Positions 45,340-56,257 of a stretch of DNA of 64,000 bases are shown piece after piece; positions within the stretch are counted from its first letter, which is position 1, and the number at the start of each line of letters is the position of its first letter. The stretch is taken from contig JAGVVL010000017.1 in assembly GCA_018287875.1 (NCBI GenBank), positions 992,001-1,056,000 of the forward strand, read 5' to 3'. The notes below the pieces were generated by a model that saw only the letters and a program-made list of their open reading frames with translations, was not told where the DNA came from and searched no databases. Source of the DNA: Nigrospora sphaerica (Eukaryota > Ascomycota > Sordariomycetes > Amphisphaeriales > Apiosporaceae). The position numbers and the translations under genes are program-made.

Positions 45340-45393
45340 CTGCTGCTGCTGCTGCTGCTGATGCCGCCGCCGCCGCCGCCGCCACCGCTGCTG
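45340..45393. repeat. Compound trinucleotide repeat (CTG)n-(CCG)n
   Basis: About seven TGC units followed by seven GCC units and a short CTG tail, roughly 620 bp upstream of the lectin-like gene start. Confidence 0.9.
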
Positions 45394-45770
45394 TTCCCTA
45401 GGCCCTCCTGCTTCCAAATTTCCCTTGCCGCCATGCCGTGATCCCTCTGCCGGTCCTGGTTCCGGCTACGGTATTGCCTCTACTGAACAGCGCGAGGTCC
45501 CCTCTTCTTGGATCCTTCCCGGTCCCACGCTTGCCGCTGTGCAGAATCCAGTCCGTACATGGGATCTCTTCCGGCTAGCCCTTCCGTTAGGTACCGCGCG
45601 ACCTCTGTTCTGATCGCCCCGTCCCCTCAACCAGCCAGTCCACGTCCGTTTCGACTTCTGCATCTGCCCCTACCTGCTACGTACATTAGAACACGGCCCT
45701 GCCCGCCATCTGGATCCGGATTCCTCTTGCTCCTAATTTGACGTGCGCGCCCTGTTGCCCTATTGCTGCC

Positions 45771-45811
45771 CTGCTGCTGCTGCTGCTGCCGCCGCCGCCG
45801 CCGCCGCCGCG
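45771..45811. repeat. Second compound trinucleotide repeat (CTG)n-(CCG)n
   Basis: Six CTG units running directly into eight CCG units, the same order as the repeat 430 bp upstream. It lies about 200 bp before the lectin-like gene start, probably in its 5' leader or promoter. Confidence 0.9.
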
Positions 45812-46012
45812 GCCTCTCCAGCTGATGCTGTCGTCGTCGTCATCGCCGCCGCCGCCGCCCATCCCTTCCCATCGCAAACACCCCCCGTCGCCTTTGTGAC
45901 CGTCGATCGCCATATCCCGGCCACGGCTGGTCCTTGATGCGCCGCCCGCTCCCACGCGCCGCCGCACCCTCTCTCTAGCTCCCTGGTCCCATCCGTGACA
46001 TGACGAGCAGCC

Positions 46013-47469
46013 ATGGCTGCCGAACCCGCCCGCAGCCCTGTGCCCTCTGCGAAGCGGCGCCTATCGGCGACCGTTTCGCAGAGTTCCGAGGAGCCCGACC
46101 ATAACCTTCAAGGCGCCGCCCATCCGCCTCTGGCCGCTGCCGCCTCGCTGCCTGAGGATCTCTATGCCCACGGCCAGTTAGACGACAATGAGAAGGGCCC
46201 CAACCCCCTCATGTCTAAGCCGCGCACTGCGCGCAAGGGCAACGTCTTCATCCTTGTCCTCGTCGCCGTTCTCGTCATTGCCGGCATCATCGTCGGCGCC
46301 GTTTTGGGCGTCAAGGCCCGCCGCCACGGTGACGCCCTCGGCGACCCCGCCAACGACACGTCGCGCCTGCTCCTGCCGGGCTCCAAGCTGGCCGTCGCCG
46401 GCCGCCGCATGCCCGGCGACGGCTTCAATGTCCGCCTTTTCTACCAGGGCGGCGACGGGAAGCTGCGCATGTCGGCCTACGAGAGCACCGAAAGCACCTG
46501 GAGCCGCCCGACCGCCTTCGACAACGTTCAGGCGCTCAAGGGAACCCCCTTGGCCGCGTCCATGGACATCTCCTACGTGAGTTGGTGCCGCTGCTGCCGC
46601 CGCCGCTGCCTACGAGCCGAGCTGACCTGCCCGTCCTGTAGCCGCATTTCCAGCTCTACTACCTGAATGAATCCAGTACTCTCAATGGCGTCTACCTGAG
46701 CGAGGATGACGACGAGGCTAGATCCGACAGCATCAACCAGCAGCCCGTTCAGGTCAACGCCAACACCACCCTGACCGCGTATTGGCCCTACATTGTGATG
46801 CAGGACAACGACTCGTCCTTTCGTCAGTTCGAGTGGTCCGGCAACTCGTATACGAACCAGTCCATGGGCGTCAACGGCACCATGGGTTCCCCAATGGCCA
46901 TCATCCCGGCTGTTCGCAATTACCGTGAGCCTTATCCTACCGCCCTGTTCTACCGCAACAACGATGGCTACCTGGGCCAGCACCTGTTCGGCGGCAACAA
47001 TTTTTCCGAAAGTGCGCTGAGCGTTGCAAACATTGGTAAGGCACCGGCGCCCGCTCTTTCGTCCCGCGACAACCCAAGCTAACCCCTCAACGTAGGAAAG
47101 CAGTCAGTGGCGGTACCTCGGAATTCCGCCATGAGCGTCATGGCCGTAGCGAGGAAGTCGAGCAACCTGACGGACACGTACATTATCTACCAGGACGACG
47201 ACCACCAGTTCTACGTCGCCTCCCAGGTGGGCAACGGCGTCTTCACCCACAAGCTTCTCGGCGTTGCCGATCCCGGCAGCGACTTTACCTGCCTGACGGA
47301 GCAGACTGGGCCGACGCAACAGCCATCCAACGACCCGACCCCCGAGTACATCGACCTAAAGATTGCCACCGACATGTGCCGCTGTTACTACCAAAAGAAC
47401 GGATGGCTGAGGGAGATACGGCTCAAGGACTCCGGCTGGGAGGACGGGCCGCCCATCCCCATGGCCTAA
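46013..47469 (+). CDS. Type II membrane protein with fucose-specific-lectin-like ectodomain
   Basis: Exons are 46013-46576, 46642-47035 and 47096-47469, giving 443 aa. Donors are GTGAGT and GTAAGG; acceptors are TGTAG and CGTAG. Residues 1-75 are hydrophilic and cytosolic (KRRLSA, KPRTARKG). One membrane helix follows (about 78-100, VFILVLVAVLVIAGIIVGAV), then a 340-residue ectodomain with several NxS/T sites. The ectodomain has repeated beta-strand units ending in Tyr/Trp-rich turns (NVRLFYQGGDGKLRMSAYES, PHFQLYYLNESSTL, PTALFYRNNDGYLGQHLFG, TYIIYQDDDHQFYVASQVG). These resemble blades of the AAL-type fucose-lectin propeller. The role could be surface glycan binding or wall organisation. The fold call is from pattern only; binding residues are not verified. 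Confidence 0.75.
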
Positions 47470-49357
47470 GTCCCCCGCTCCCCGTCCTAATGGCGGCACG
47501 GCTGTCGCTGTACTTGACGAAGGCGCGCGCCGGTTGTTAAATCGAATTTGTAATCATCGTTTTGGGCGTTCGGGATTGGGAATTATCTTGCATATACCCA
47601 AAGCACTCGTTATGTGTGCAAAGACAGGCGGGCGGGCCGGCGAGGCCGCGTCGTCTGTTATGGTTGATACCACTGGGCTGGGCGGGAGGAGGAGGCGCAG
47701 AAGCCTCATGTCGCAATTCCCGATGCATATAACTGCGTTTTGAGCGCAGATATGACATAAAAGTTTGGATACAAATATCCAACTCTGCCCAATGGGATTG
47801 TCTTCCGTTCGCCGCAATGGTTCGTGCGGGCTCATGGCTACGGTACGAGGTTTTCAACGTCCCATGGATGACGGGCACCATGGCGCTCGCTCATTGTGCG
47901 TGGAAAGCAAAGTTGTGAAATAATTGAGATGGCGGCGCAATGAACGAACTTCCAACAAAGACGAGGGGAAGACGTACAGGAACAGCACTCAAGGCTTGTT
48001 GATCCCGAGTTATCCCCAACAAGTTCATCCATTCTGTGCTCAAAAACCGGCTTCTCAAGACGCGTAGTTTTAATGTTTGGCATTGTGGTCTTGTCGACAC
48101 GCTCTCGTGTGATTGTTCCTGGGGGGCGCGCAATCAGTTGGATAGGTATTACCCACCCGTTCACATGGACGTGTTAAGATCATTCTTCAATTTTTCCAAG
48201 ATAGCTAAGAGTCACCAAGGGGTAAGCATTTACCAGGTCGACAAAGCAGAAATCGGCGGGTTTCTCCTCAGCATGGGCTGCCTTCCGGAACCAATTGTTG
48301 GTTGGCCTTTATCGCCCACCCCTTCATCTTGCTTGATTATCCTCGGGGTCAGTCTTGCTTCGCCATCGGAAGGCAGCCCCCGCCATGGAGAGTGCGTGTG
48401 CACGAGAAACGCATCATCAGCCTCTTTCCCTCGTCTACATTCTCGCCATTGCAGTGGCCGATTCTTGTCGACCCGTATTCCAACCCTTGAGTGAGCTAGC
48501 AAGCAGCCAAAGCTGGGCTGGGTGCTAGACACCTCTGGCCGTTGCCAGACTATTCGCGAACATCGGCGAGGCCGACGCAAAGACTTTGGGAGACGGTTAA
48601 AGTTCAACCTGGGCTTTAAGCTGCTATTATTTCAAGCCCCTTTTGTGCTGGCTAAGAGTTGCCCCGGGGACAGCTAGTGATAGTCATTAGACGTTACAGT
48701 CGACGCCCTCTCTTCGGACCAGGGACTGCTCCTGCAACGGCCGGGAAGACCGGACGAACCGTAGCTTGAGAGTACCTCAAAGACAAAGGGCCAGAGGTGG
48801 ACGAACCACTGTAGGGAAACGGAACGGGGATAAAGGACGCGGCCCTTGGCGGAGGCCGAGACATCTGGCATTCAGCAGCCAATCCCTTCCTTCAGGGGTC
48901 TGATACAGCTGCCAATGGCCATTGTGGTACCGGGGCCCGACGATGAATACTGCTCGGTCAATAAAACGCGCATAGAACCGCGGCATGATGCTGTAAACAT
49001 GCAGATTGCCTCTACAGAAGACAAAGTGCGCAGTTTGCAGGATTCCGGAGTCCTCGTGTCGACAAACCTGCCCAACTACTCAGGCCAACAAGCAACGAGT
49101 GCAGCACGTACTTACATCGCCAGAGGTAGGTTACGTGGTCAGTCGAGGCGATAGAGAGCCTTTGGCAGCACCTGGAGCAGGAAACTCGGCCTTCCAGTCA
49201 GCTTCGGAATCCCAAGCACGCACGCACGCACATAAACACACGTACGTACACACAGAAAGAGGGGAGAGAGGGAGAGAGAGAAGGGGGGGAAGGGAGAAAA
49301 GAGGGAGACCAGAGACTCATCACAACTCCAGCTAGCCCCCAAATCAGAAGCGTCACC
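47470..49357. other. 1.9 kb intergenic region, no gene recognised
   Basis: It ends with a CA/GCAC and GA-rich stretch (about 49210-49305) upstream of the next start codon. Open frames up to about 150 codons show no motif. Confidence 0.45.
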
Positions 49358-50128
49358 ATGTGCAGGAGAGTTTTCATACACCACATGCACCATGATGTTA
49401 GGACACCACTGATACTGGACAACCTCAGCCAGGACCCACGTGTCTACGCCAACCCGCTCCGGACCTGCCACCACCACTGCGAGGTGGACCTCGAGCGCAT
49501 ACGCCGCGACCTGGGCCTCCAACCGGCCGGCGAGCAGCCACCTTGTGAGTACCACGCCTGCTGCCTCGTCCGGGAGGAAGTGCGGCGGTGCCTGCAGCAC
49601 CCGGGAGCCGCTGTCACCGCCGCCGCCCACGACGACGGCGGCGACGACGAGTGCGGGGAGCCCGAAGAGTGCGAGGCCTTCGTGCTCGAGCACCGGCACG
49701 TGCCGCTGCGCACATGGGACGTGGTGGCGGGGTGGGCGGCGGCGGCGGGGCTGCCGGAGCCGGGCGTGCTCCCGGCGGCGGCGTGGGCGCCCTACGGCGA
49801 GCTGGTCTGGGACCACGACTGGCGGCCCGTCTACCGCGGGGAGCGGCGACTGTACCCGCGGTGGCAGGAGGCCGCCTTCGCGTGGGGCGAGGAGCTGCAC
49901 CGCCGCCGCGCCGACCGCGCCGTGCACGAGGCCGTCCTCCTCGACCTCACCCGCGACCCCAGGGCCGCTACCAGCTGGGAGGCCCGCGCCGGCGCCGTCG
50001 ACAGCTACTTCGCCGCCGCGCGCGCCCTCTGCCTCCTCGAACTGCGCATCCACGAGCACTTCTCCCTGGCGGCGGCACCGGCCGCGGCGGAACGTGTTAG
50101 CGAGGGCCTTTCGGGAGTGCCCGAGTAA
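49358..50128 (+). CDS. Conserved-looking Cys/His-rich protein of unknown function
   Basis: Single exon, 256 aa. The N-terminus is striking: MCRRVFIHHMHHDVRTPLIL, then YANPLRTCHHHCEVDLERI and CEYHACCLVREEVRRCL, giving about eight Cys and ten His in the first 85 residues. This suggests metal binding, though the spacing fits no zinc-finger class I know. An acidic stretch (HDDGGDDECGEPEECEAFV) separates it from a C-terminal Ala/Arg/Glu-rich helical region. I believe similarly starting small proteins occur in other Sordariomycetes, but cannot name a family. Strong GC3 bias supports coding; frames on the other strand and in +2 are also open because of that bias and are rejected. Orientation is supported by the ATG context and Cys/His conservation pattern only. 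Confidence 0.6.
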   Translation: MCRRVFIHHMHHDVRTPLILDNLSQDPRVYANPLRTCHHHCEVDLERIRRDLGLQPAGEQPPCEYHACCLVREEVRRCLQHPGAAVTAAAHDDGGDDECGEPEECEAFVLEHRHVPLRTWDVVAGWAAAAGLPEPGVLPAAAWAPYGELVWDHDWRPVYRGERRLYPRWQEAAFAWGEELHRRRADRAVHEAVLLDLTRDPRAATSWEARAGAVDSYFAAARALCLLELRIHEHFSLAAAPAAAERVSEGLSGVPE

Positions 50129-52629
50129 GGAACCTGTTGTTAACTAGGGTTCCGGTTGATACGGTGATGTAGACGGCGTGAGATTTGCGTCATGGCGTTG
50201 GGTGTTTCGGCATTCTTGACGCGGACGGGGCTCGAGGGAGGCGGGTGAATACTCGGCAGTGGTAATAACAGTCGTGCGTATGGTCGGATACACCCACCGT
50301 CAATCAGCTCCCAGTATGATGGCGATGGCTTCGCAACGAGAGGGTGGTTGAGCGGAGAGTTTGTTTGGAGGCAATGAATCTATCTCTCCGCGCTGGGAGC
50401 ACAACCACCCCTATACCGATCTTGTCAATGGAAACCCGATATGGAGATGAAAGGAGCAAGCTCCGCGATTGGAAGCGCTGAGGGATGTATCCACGGCAAT
50501 AGCTTCATGCAGCCACGCCAGGAAGGGCAGCTCGTTCGTTCCACGGATGGTTAGCAAGGCCCAGGGATCATGATTAAGTATACATGGGTATAGTGTGTTC
50601 GTGAGTACGAGAGCGCAGGTACCCCGGCCGCCGAAAATAGCCATGGGGCGCACTAATGTAGAGATGACTGCGTCCGTATGAACGGGTAATCAGCCTGTGA
50701 TGAAACGCGGGTCGGTCGTCGGCATGTACTTTTTCAGGTCGACAATATATTGCGCAAGTACTGCACTCAATGGGGAAACCAATGCTGAAGATGGGGTCCT
50801 TGGGGGTTGTGAGGTTGGTGGATGCACGTGCTTTGTGGAATGGGTTGGTGACTGATGCCTCTACAGGTTTCTTTTGCTTTCCCACGCCTCTTTCCAAAGT
50901 AGAAGTGCTTTCCCGGAGCAGTAGCAGTAGCAGTAGCAGCAGTAGTAGCAACAGGCACGGCACCAGCAGAAGCCGCGGCGGATGGGGAAGGTGTGAAAGA
51001 ATTGATTGGCTTGGGACTGCAATCCACCTGCGTCTGCATCATCACCCACCCATTCGATACATAAAGTATGTATACTTACCTACCCGGGCTTTTATCTCGT
51101 GGGTCTGGATCGCACACTCCATCCGCCTACAGAGGGCACGCACACTCACGAGAGCCCAGAATCGATAAAACACACATTCCCGGGGGGGTCCCCATCGTAT
51201 CGGAAACTTCGACCTGAACCTGCCAACCACCCAAACCCCCTGCGCGTCGAGGGACTCCTCACGGAACCCATTCATTGGACGTGATGTAAATCATGGCCCC
51301 CGCACCCCCAAAAGCCCGATTTCCATTGAGGCGTCCACTGTCAGCATGGTTCCTTCGCGTATGAAGGTAAGTTCGCTGGCCGTAACAGGCCAGGCGAGTA
51401 TCCAGCCTCGTGCCGGAGGTGCAGTCTGGACGCTGCTGCTACTCTACAACGATCCCAAACCAATACAGCCGCTGGCGAGAGTGGCAGCCGTCTGAGATGT
51501 TTCTGACCTAGAGAGTTGATCGCTTCGGCCTCTGATCCCTACGACAGGATTGAACGGTGGATCGAGGCAAAGTCATGGGCGGATACCTGGTATGGGGGTC
51601 CCTCGCCTCGGGTGGTGGGCTTCGTAAAAATCTCCTTCACGCTCTTGCAAAGCCGAGGCCACTGTGCAACGACGCTGCAGTGCTACCCAACCTGCCGGTG
51701 ACCCGAACTTTGTCGTTGATACATGTACTCATGTATCTCTCTATACAGATAGGGATCTGTTGGAAGGGCGTCGCCAATCAGTGCTGGCATGGTGCGCCAC
51801 GGCCGGACGGCCCGCTCGTGAACCAGTCCAGGGACTGGGAGGGGAAGGGGAAGAACGCCGATCGATGGATACTTTCTAATAAGCACACCCCACGACGATA
51901 GCCCTCAATAGCAGCAGCCCCGAGGAGTCCGTGCAACAAGCGGCCACGGCGCCGCCTACCGATGGACGACCCGTGGCGGCGCCTCGCTGTCTGGAGGCGG
52001 AGCATGGTGCCCGAAAAACAGCAGCTTCTGGAGACTGGCTGGGCGGGTCGACAGTGGGAAGCACTCGCACCCGATGGGCGACGAACTGCGCTTGTTCGTG
52101 TTGTTCTTTTGACATCTTGGCTGGCGGGCTGGCGGGCTGGCTGGGAGGAACCTCCCGCCCCTCGCCGCCTGTGTGTGGCCCCCCTGCTGTCATCCGCATC
52201 GACTCGCGGGGGTTGAGAGCCGTCCTCTCCCTGTCCGTTCCTAGTCGACCGGCACCGAGCAGCGTGCAGTTGCCTAGCCGATTCCTCCTCCCCTGTCCAG
52301 GCAGCGGTTGAGATCTGGGCGACTGATTGAGAGGCAATCCCATGGATAGCAATACATTCAGCTGGTGGGATCCCCGGGAGGGAAGGCCGGGGCTCCTCGT
52401 CCGCCTTCGCCCCTTGTACTCGCCCGACTGCTATTCCCCATCCTCATAAGCCCTGGCCAGCCGCGACGGCTTTACTCTGGCCCTTTTCCCTCCCCCGTCC
52501 GCCCTCGTTTGTACTTGCGTCGACGCTGCCCGTGGTATCCCATCCCGTCGGGAGTCTCACCCCCTTTGCGTCGCCAGGGCTCTTTGATCTGCCCGCCCGA
52601 CCTCTCGCCCAGCACCCCCAGGTTTCAAC
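50129..52629. other. 2.5 kb intergenic region, no gene recognised
   Basis: It contains an AGC/AGT trinucleotide repeat (50917-50950). Frames of 126-158 codons around 51876-52352 overlap on both strands and have no motif. The right end is the promoter region of the hemerythrin-like gene. Confidence 0.45.
50917..50950. repeat. (AGC/AGT)n trinucleotide repeat
   Basis: About eleven AGC or AGT triplets in a row, apparently non-coding. Confidence 0.8.
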
Positions 52630-53601
52630 ATGGACGCCCGCGCATCGACCGCGCCTCTCCCAAATTCGTTCGCGACGAGGGCCGTCCGTGGTCCCTGGGC
52701 CGACGGCCCGTGGCTGCTCTTCAGGACGCCTGCCGCGACGACCAGTGTATGTCGTCTGGTGCCTTCGAGACTCGGTTCCGTCCCCCTAACCAAGTACCGA
52801 TAGGTCACGCACCCCGCTGTACACGTTGCCAACGGGTCAGCGAACCTGTACAATGCAATGCTGCGCGGCATAAACTCGCTCTTCCTCCAGGCACCCTTTC
52901 TCACTGCCTTGGGGGATGTTGTCGACTTTCTCTTCCTGGCGCAGAGCTGGGCGGGCTGGGTACGGCAGCATCACGACCACTTGCGCACGCGCATGTACCC
53001 CCAGTTCGAAGCCGTCCTTGGCAAACCGGGCGCCCTTATAACCCGCCTGGAAGAGACCGAGTCCTTCCTACCCGCCCTTGAGGGCCTCGCCAGGTACGCC
53101 GCGCAGGCCCGCGACCAGCCCGAGACGTATGAGGCCGCCGAGTTGCTCCCCATCATCGAGGACCTGGCACCGCGGTTGCACCACTACTTCGGCGCCCAGG
53201 TTGCCGCCATGATGGACATGATGACGCTCTGCGGCGCCCCCGGCTCGCCGCAAGGCGAGGCCCGGTCCGTGGCGCTGTTGCAGGCCTACCAACAGCTAGA
53301 GAGGGAGCTGCAAGACTCGACAGACCCCTTCGTCGTGCCGCCGATGATGATCCGGCTGCGTGACAGTACCTTTGAGGGAGGAAACGACTGGCCCAAGTTG
53401 TCCGTCTTGGCGGTACATCAGATCGCCGACCGGCTTTCGCCCACCCACGCTGGCGCGTGGAGGTTCCTGCCCTGCACGGTATGGGGGAAACCGCGGCCGC
53501 TGCCTTTCTTTGACACCGGCGACGTCAAGGGGCATGAGGCGGGGCTATACCCGTCTCCGACCGGTTCGTCGGGGTCTTCCATCTTGTCTCTTACGAAGTG
53601 A
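52630..53601 (+). CDS. Hemerythrin-like domain protein
   Basis: Exons are 52630-52746 and 52804-53601, giving 304 aa, with a 57 bp intron (GTATGT, GATAG) whose junction restores the frame exactly. The start MDARASTAPLP leads to GPWADGPWLLFRTP, the short pre-domain block I associate with fungal members. The four-helix domain begins THPAVHVANGSANLYNAM (His42/His46), continues FLFLAQSWAGWVRQHHDHLR (His95/His96) with Glu108 in YPQFE, and has LHHYFGAQVAAMM further on. These His/Glu residues are candidates for a di-iron centre or a heme/O2-linked site. Characterised relatives bind O2 or iron or act in redox sensing; the fungal version is largely unstudied. The C-terminal 90 residues include a Pro-rich extension ending SSGSSILSLTK. 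Confidence 0.8.
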
Positions 53602-54904
53602 TGGGTGTATGCGGGCTCGCAGATGACGAAACGGCTATATAACGATGTGGGCGTTGTCGCCCTTGGGCCATCCTGCATTTATATCTCTTTCAGGTGACGA
53701 GCAAACAAGTCACCGAGCAACAAGGGGGGAGGAAGGGGGGCATACTATGGGACTCCCATCCTCCATGTAGGGGTCCTTGTGATTAATACATGAACTCTTT
53801 GCACAACTAGATGGGCCAGTGCTGCCACGGACACGAAGACTCTCCCCAGAGGGATTGGACCTACATCTGAGTGACGCGTATGGGATACCTTGCAGTACCC
53901 GTAGTTGAAGACGGTAAGAAATATGCCACCCGTAGCTTTCCGGCCACGCCTCTCGCTGGGAAGTGAGCAGACGAGGTATCAACCCCGCATTCGCCCGGTA
54001 CCTGGAATTCCCAGGTGCGGAGAGGGATCGTGGGAAGTCTAGCCGGGATACCACGTATATAAAGTTTGCGAGAAGAGACGAGGGACGTCCAGACTGGTTT
54101 CTCCCGGCAGCTGTGGGGCAGATACAGTTCGACCGGAGCCAGCCGAGAGAAACGGACGTGGCCCTAACACGCTGGGAATAGATGAGAAGCAAGCCAGGCG
54201 GCGCCGACTCCCCGACATGCCCAACTACGGTACCGACGTCACGGCCGACTCTCGCCGGTTCGTCGCCGAGGCCAGCTACGACGTGTCTCACGGGGGAGCA
54301 CGTCGCAAAAGCTCAAAGACCTCGTCGTCGACGACGCCTCGGCGTCGCCGTCGGGGCCGAGTCGAGTGAGCCGTGCCACCCCGAGCCAAAGCAACAGGCC
54401 ATCTTGGCCATGCTTGAGCACCTCGACTGGCTCCGTGTCGCCGAGTGGATGCGGCTGTTGCGGGCTTGGTCGTTGGAGGGCAGCGGGAGCATCTACCTTT
54501 TCCCTCTTCTATGAGGCCATCAGATGGCAAGTTGTTTCTTCCCCCCGTTCTTTTGAGGAGGCGGATCACAAATTGGGCCGCAACTCTACGGCCGCATAAG
54601 TAGTCAGACTACGACTGACCAGAGTAGTTGTGGTGATTGGAATGTATCAAGATGAGTGGCTGTCACATAAGCTACGACAGTAAACTGGAGCTGGTAGAGA
54701 CTGCCTGGTACAGTCCGAACGCAAATGCTTTTCCTACCGGGCACGTCCTGTTGCTGCGGACGGGCAGCCGTCCTGATGGTTGCCGGCCCTGCCCATGGGG
54801 CCGAATCAAAATAAGACCCCTGGGGAATATCCTCCCAACGCTGTGTAAAAGACCATGGCCGCATCCGTGCAGACCGAAAAGTTGCAGGTCAATCCCAAGT
54901 TCCT
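53602..54904. other. 1.3 kb intergenic region, no confident gene
   Basis: Convergent interval. A short plus-strand frame from 54219 (MPNYGTDVTADSRRFVAEAS, then a Ser/Thr/Arg-rich stretch) stops after about 50 codons, and neighbouring frames stay open to 54600. It could be a gene fragment but is not called. Confidence 0.4.
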
Positions 54905-56257
54905 CTATTGTAGCCGAATCAGCCAACCGTCGCCCTCGGTCTGTCCTTTGGCATCCACGCCTCCCCAGAGCACGATGCCGCAGTTGCCGTCCTTGAGAGA
55001 ATCGTAGCCGAAGAAGCATCTCGGACCGGGATGCAGCTTGCCGCCGTGGCCCAGCAGATCGCCCGGGGGCTTCACCTCGACCTCGGCCCAGACGTGCGTG
55101 CCCGACTCGGCGCCGAGCGTGGAGCGGATGGCGTCCTTGATCTTGGCCGGCTTCACCGCCTCGGACACGGCCGTCGTGGCCTTCACCTGCACGTCGCTTG
55201 AGGGTAGCTGCAGCGACCACATGTCACTCCACTGGGTCGGCTGGCTGGCCTCGGCGCCTCCCGGAACGGGCGTGCTGCGCTCGCCAAAGAAGTAGAGAAG
55301 GTAATTCCGGCCAAAGCCCGTCGACATGTGCAGCAGGCCGCCGTTCTCGCGAGGGCGCGGTCCCGGAACCAGGGGGTTGGTGGGGAAAACGGTGATGTCC
55401 CAGGACAGCCCGGCCTCGCCCGTCTCGCTGGGAGATGCGGCAATGTTGAGGTGGTGCAGGCTACTGCTCAAGTTGTCGGTGCCGCAGATAAGGTACAGGG
55501 TGTTGTCGCCAAAGGCCGCATTCGAGGTAAAGGCGGGCGCGTCGGGGAGCCGCGACCACGTCTTGCTTGAGTACTTGAACAGCCACACATCCGTCATCTC
55601 AGCACCTTCGGCATTCTTCCCCCCGTATAGGACAAAGTCGTTGCCATGGGCGAACAGCTTGGCCTTCCTGCGGGCAATGGGACTGACGGCGGATGCGTCC
55701 GCGGTCAGGGCGTGCCATACGGCCTTCTCTGGGTCGAAGAGCCAGATGGTGGCATCGCGGATCAGGTCGTCAGAGCTCCCTGAACCGCCGAAAATGGCGA
55801 CGCGGCCATTCGAGACGCAGGAAGCATGGCCCATGCGAGCCGACGGGGTGGCTCCCCCCTCGATGGCGGGGATGGCGGGGATCATGTGGTAATCAGATTC
55901 GGCCGCATCCTTTGTCGGGAGTGCCAAGGAGTGCACCTCGGTGCCGGCGAGGATGGCGTCGCTGGTCCGGCCTCCGAAGATGTAGGCGCGGGAGCCTATC
56001 ACGTTTAGTGAATGATAGGAACGGAGCAGGGAGGCCCTGTAGGAAGCGCATCAGCAGAGGCCTCTCGCGGGCGGGAGACGGGCCCGCCGCAGCTGGCGCC
56101 GTACGTACCTGGTCCCGTCGGCCGAGGCCGTGGCGATCTGAGAGAAGGAAGCCTTCAAGGGCAACGACGGCTTGGCGACGGTGTAGCCAAGGCCGGCCTG
56201 GATTGTGGTCGAGGCGACCTGTTCGGCCACGATGGCCCCAGCTGCGATTTCGGCCAT
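54905..56257 (-). CDS. Kelch-repeat beta-propeller protein
   Basis: Exons are 56109-56257 and 54905-56036, giving 426 aa. The intron is 72 bp (AG|GTACGT, branch CTGAT, CTACAG). Successive blades carry kelch signatures: SLNVIGSRAYIFGGRTSDAI, SCVSNGRVAIFGGSGSSDDL, FAHGNDFVLYGGKNAEGAEM, AAFGDNTLYLICGTDN, YLLYFFGERSTPV and CGIVLWGGVDAKGQ. The first exon supplies GLGYTVAKPSLPLKASFSQ, probably closing the propeller. There is no signal peptide, BTB or F-box, so it is likely a cytosolic interaction scaffold. The longer unspliced reading would begin at a GTG; the spliced model starts at a proper ATG. Partner and process are unknown. Confidence 0.85.

Larger units (their letters stand above)
42967..46012. 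other. 3.0 kb repeat-rich intergenic region
   Basis: Divergent interval between the DUF1996 relic and the lectin-like gene. It contains GA/TC tracts (44121-44226, 44755-44771, 44863-44884) and two compound CTG/CCG repeats (45340-45393, 45771-45811). Long open frames here are products of these repeats (poly-Ala, poly-Ser/Gly) and are not called as genes. Confidence 0.5.

Noticed and set aside
44811..45434. Minus-strand frame with poly-Gly/poly-Ser
   Set aside because: Created by translation of the CTG/CCG repeat; no other coding evidence.
49440..50147. Second plus frame (235 codons) and minus frame 49139-50059 over the Cys/His-rich gene
   Set aside because: Open only because of extreme GC3 bias; Ser/Thr/Pro/Arg-only translation in one case and no motif in the other.
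54219..54600. Short plus-strand frame starting MPNYGTDVTADSRR
   Set aside because: The start looks protein-like but the frame ends in low-complexity Ser/Thr/Arg after about 50 codons, and no splice pair extends it.
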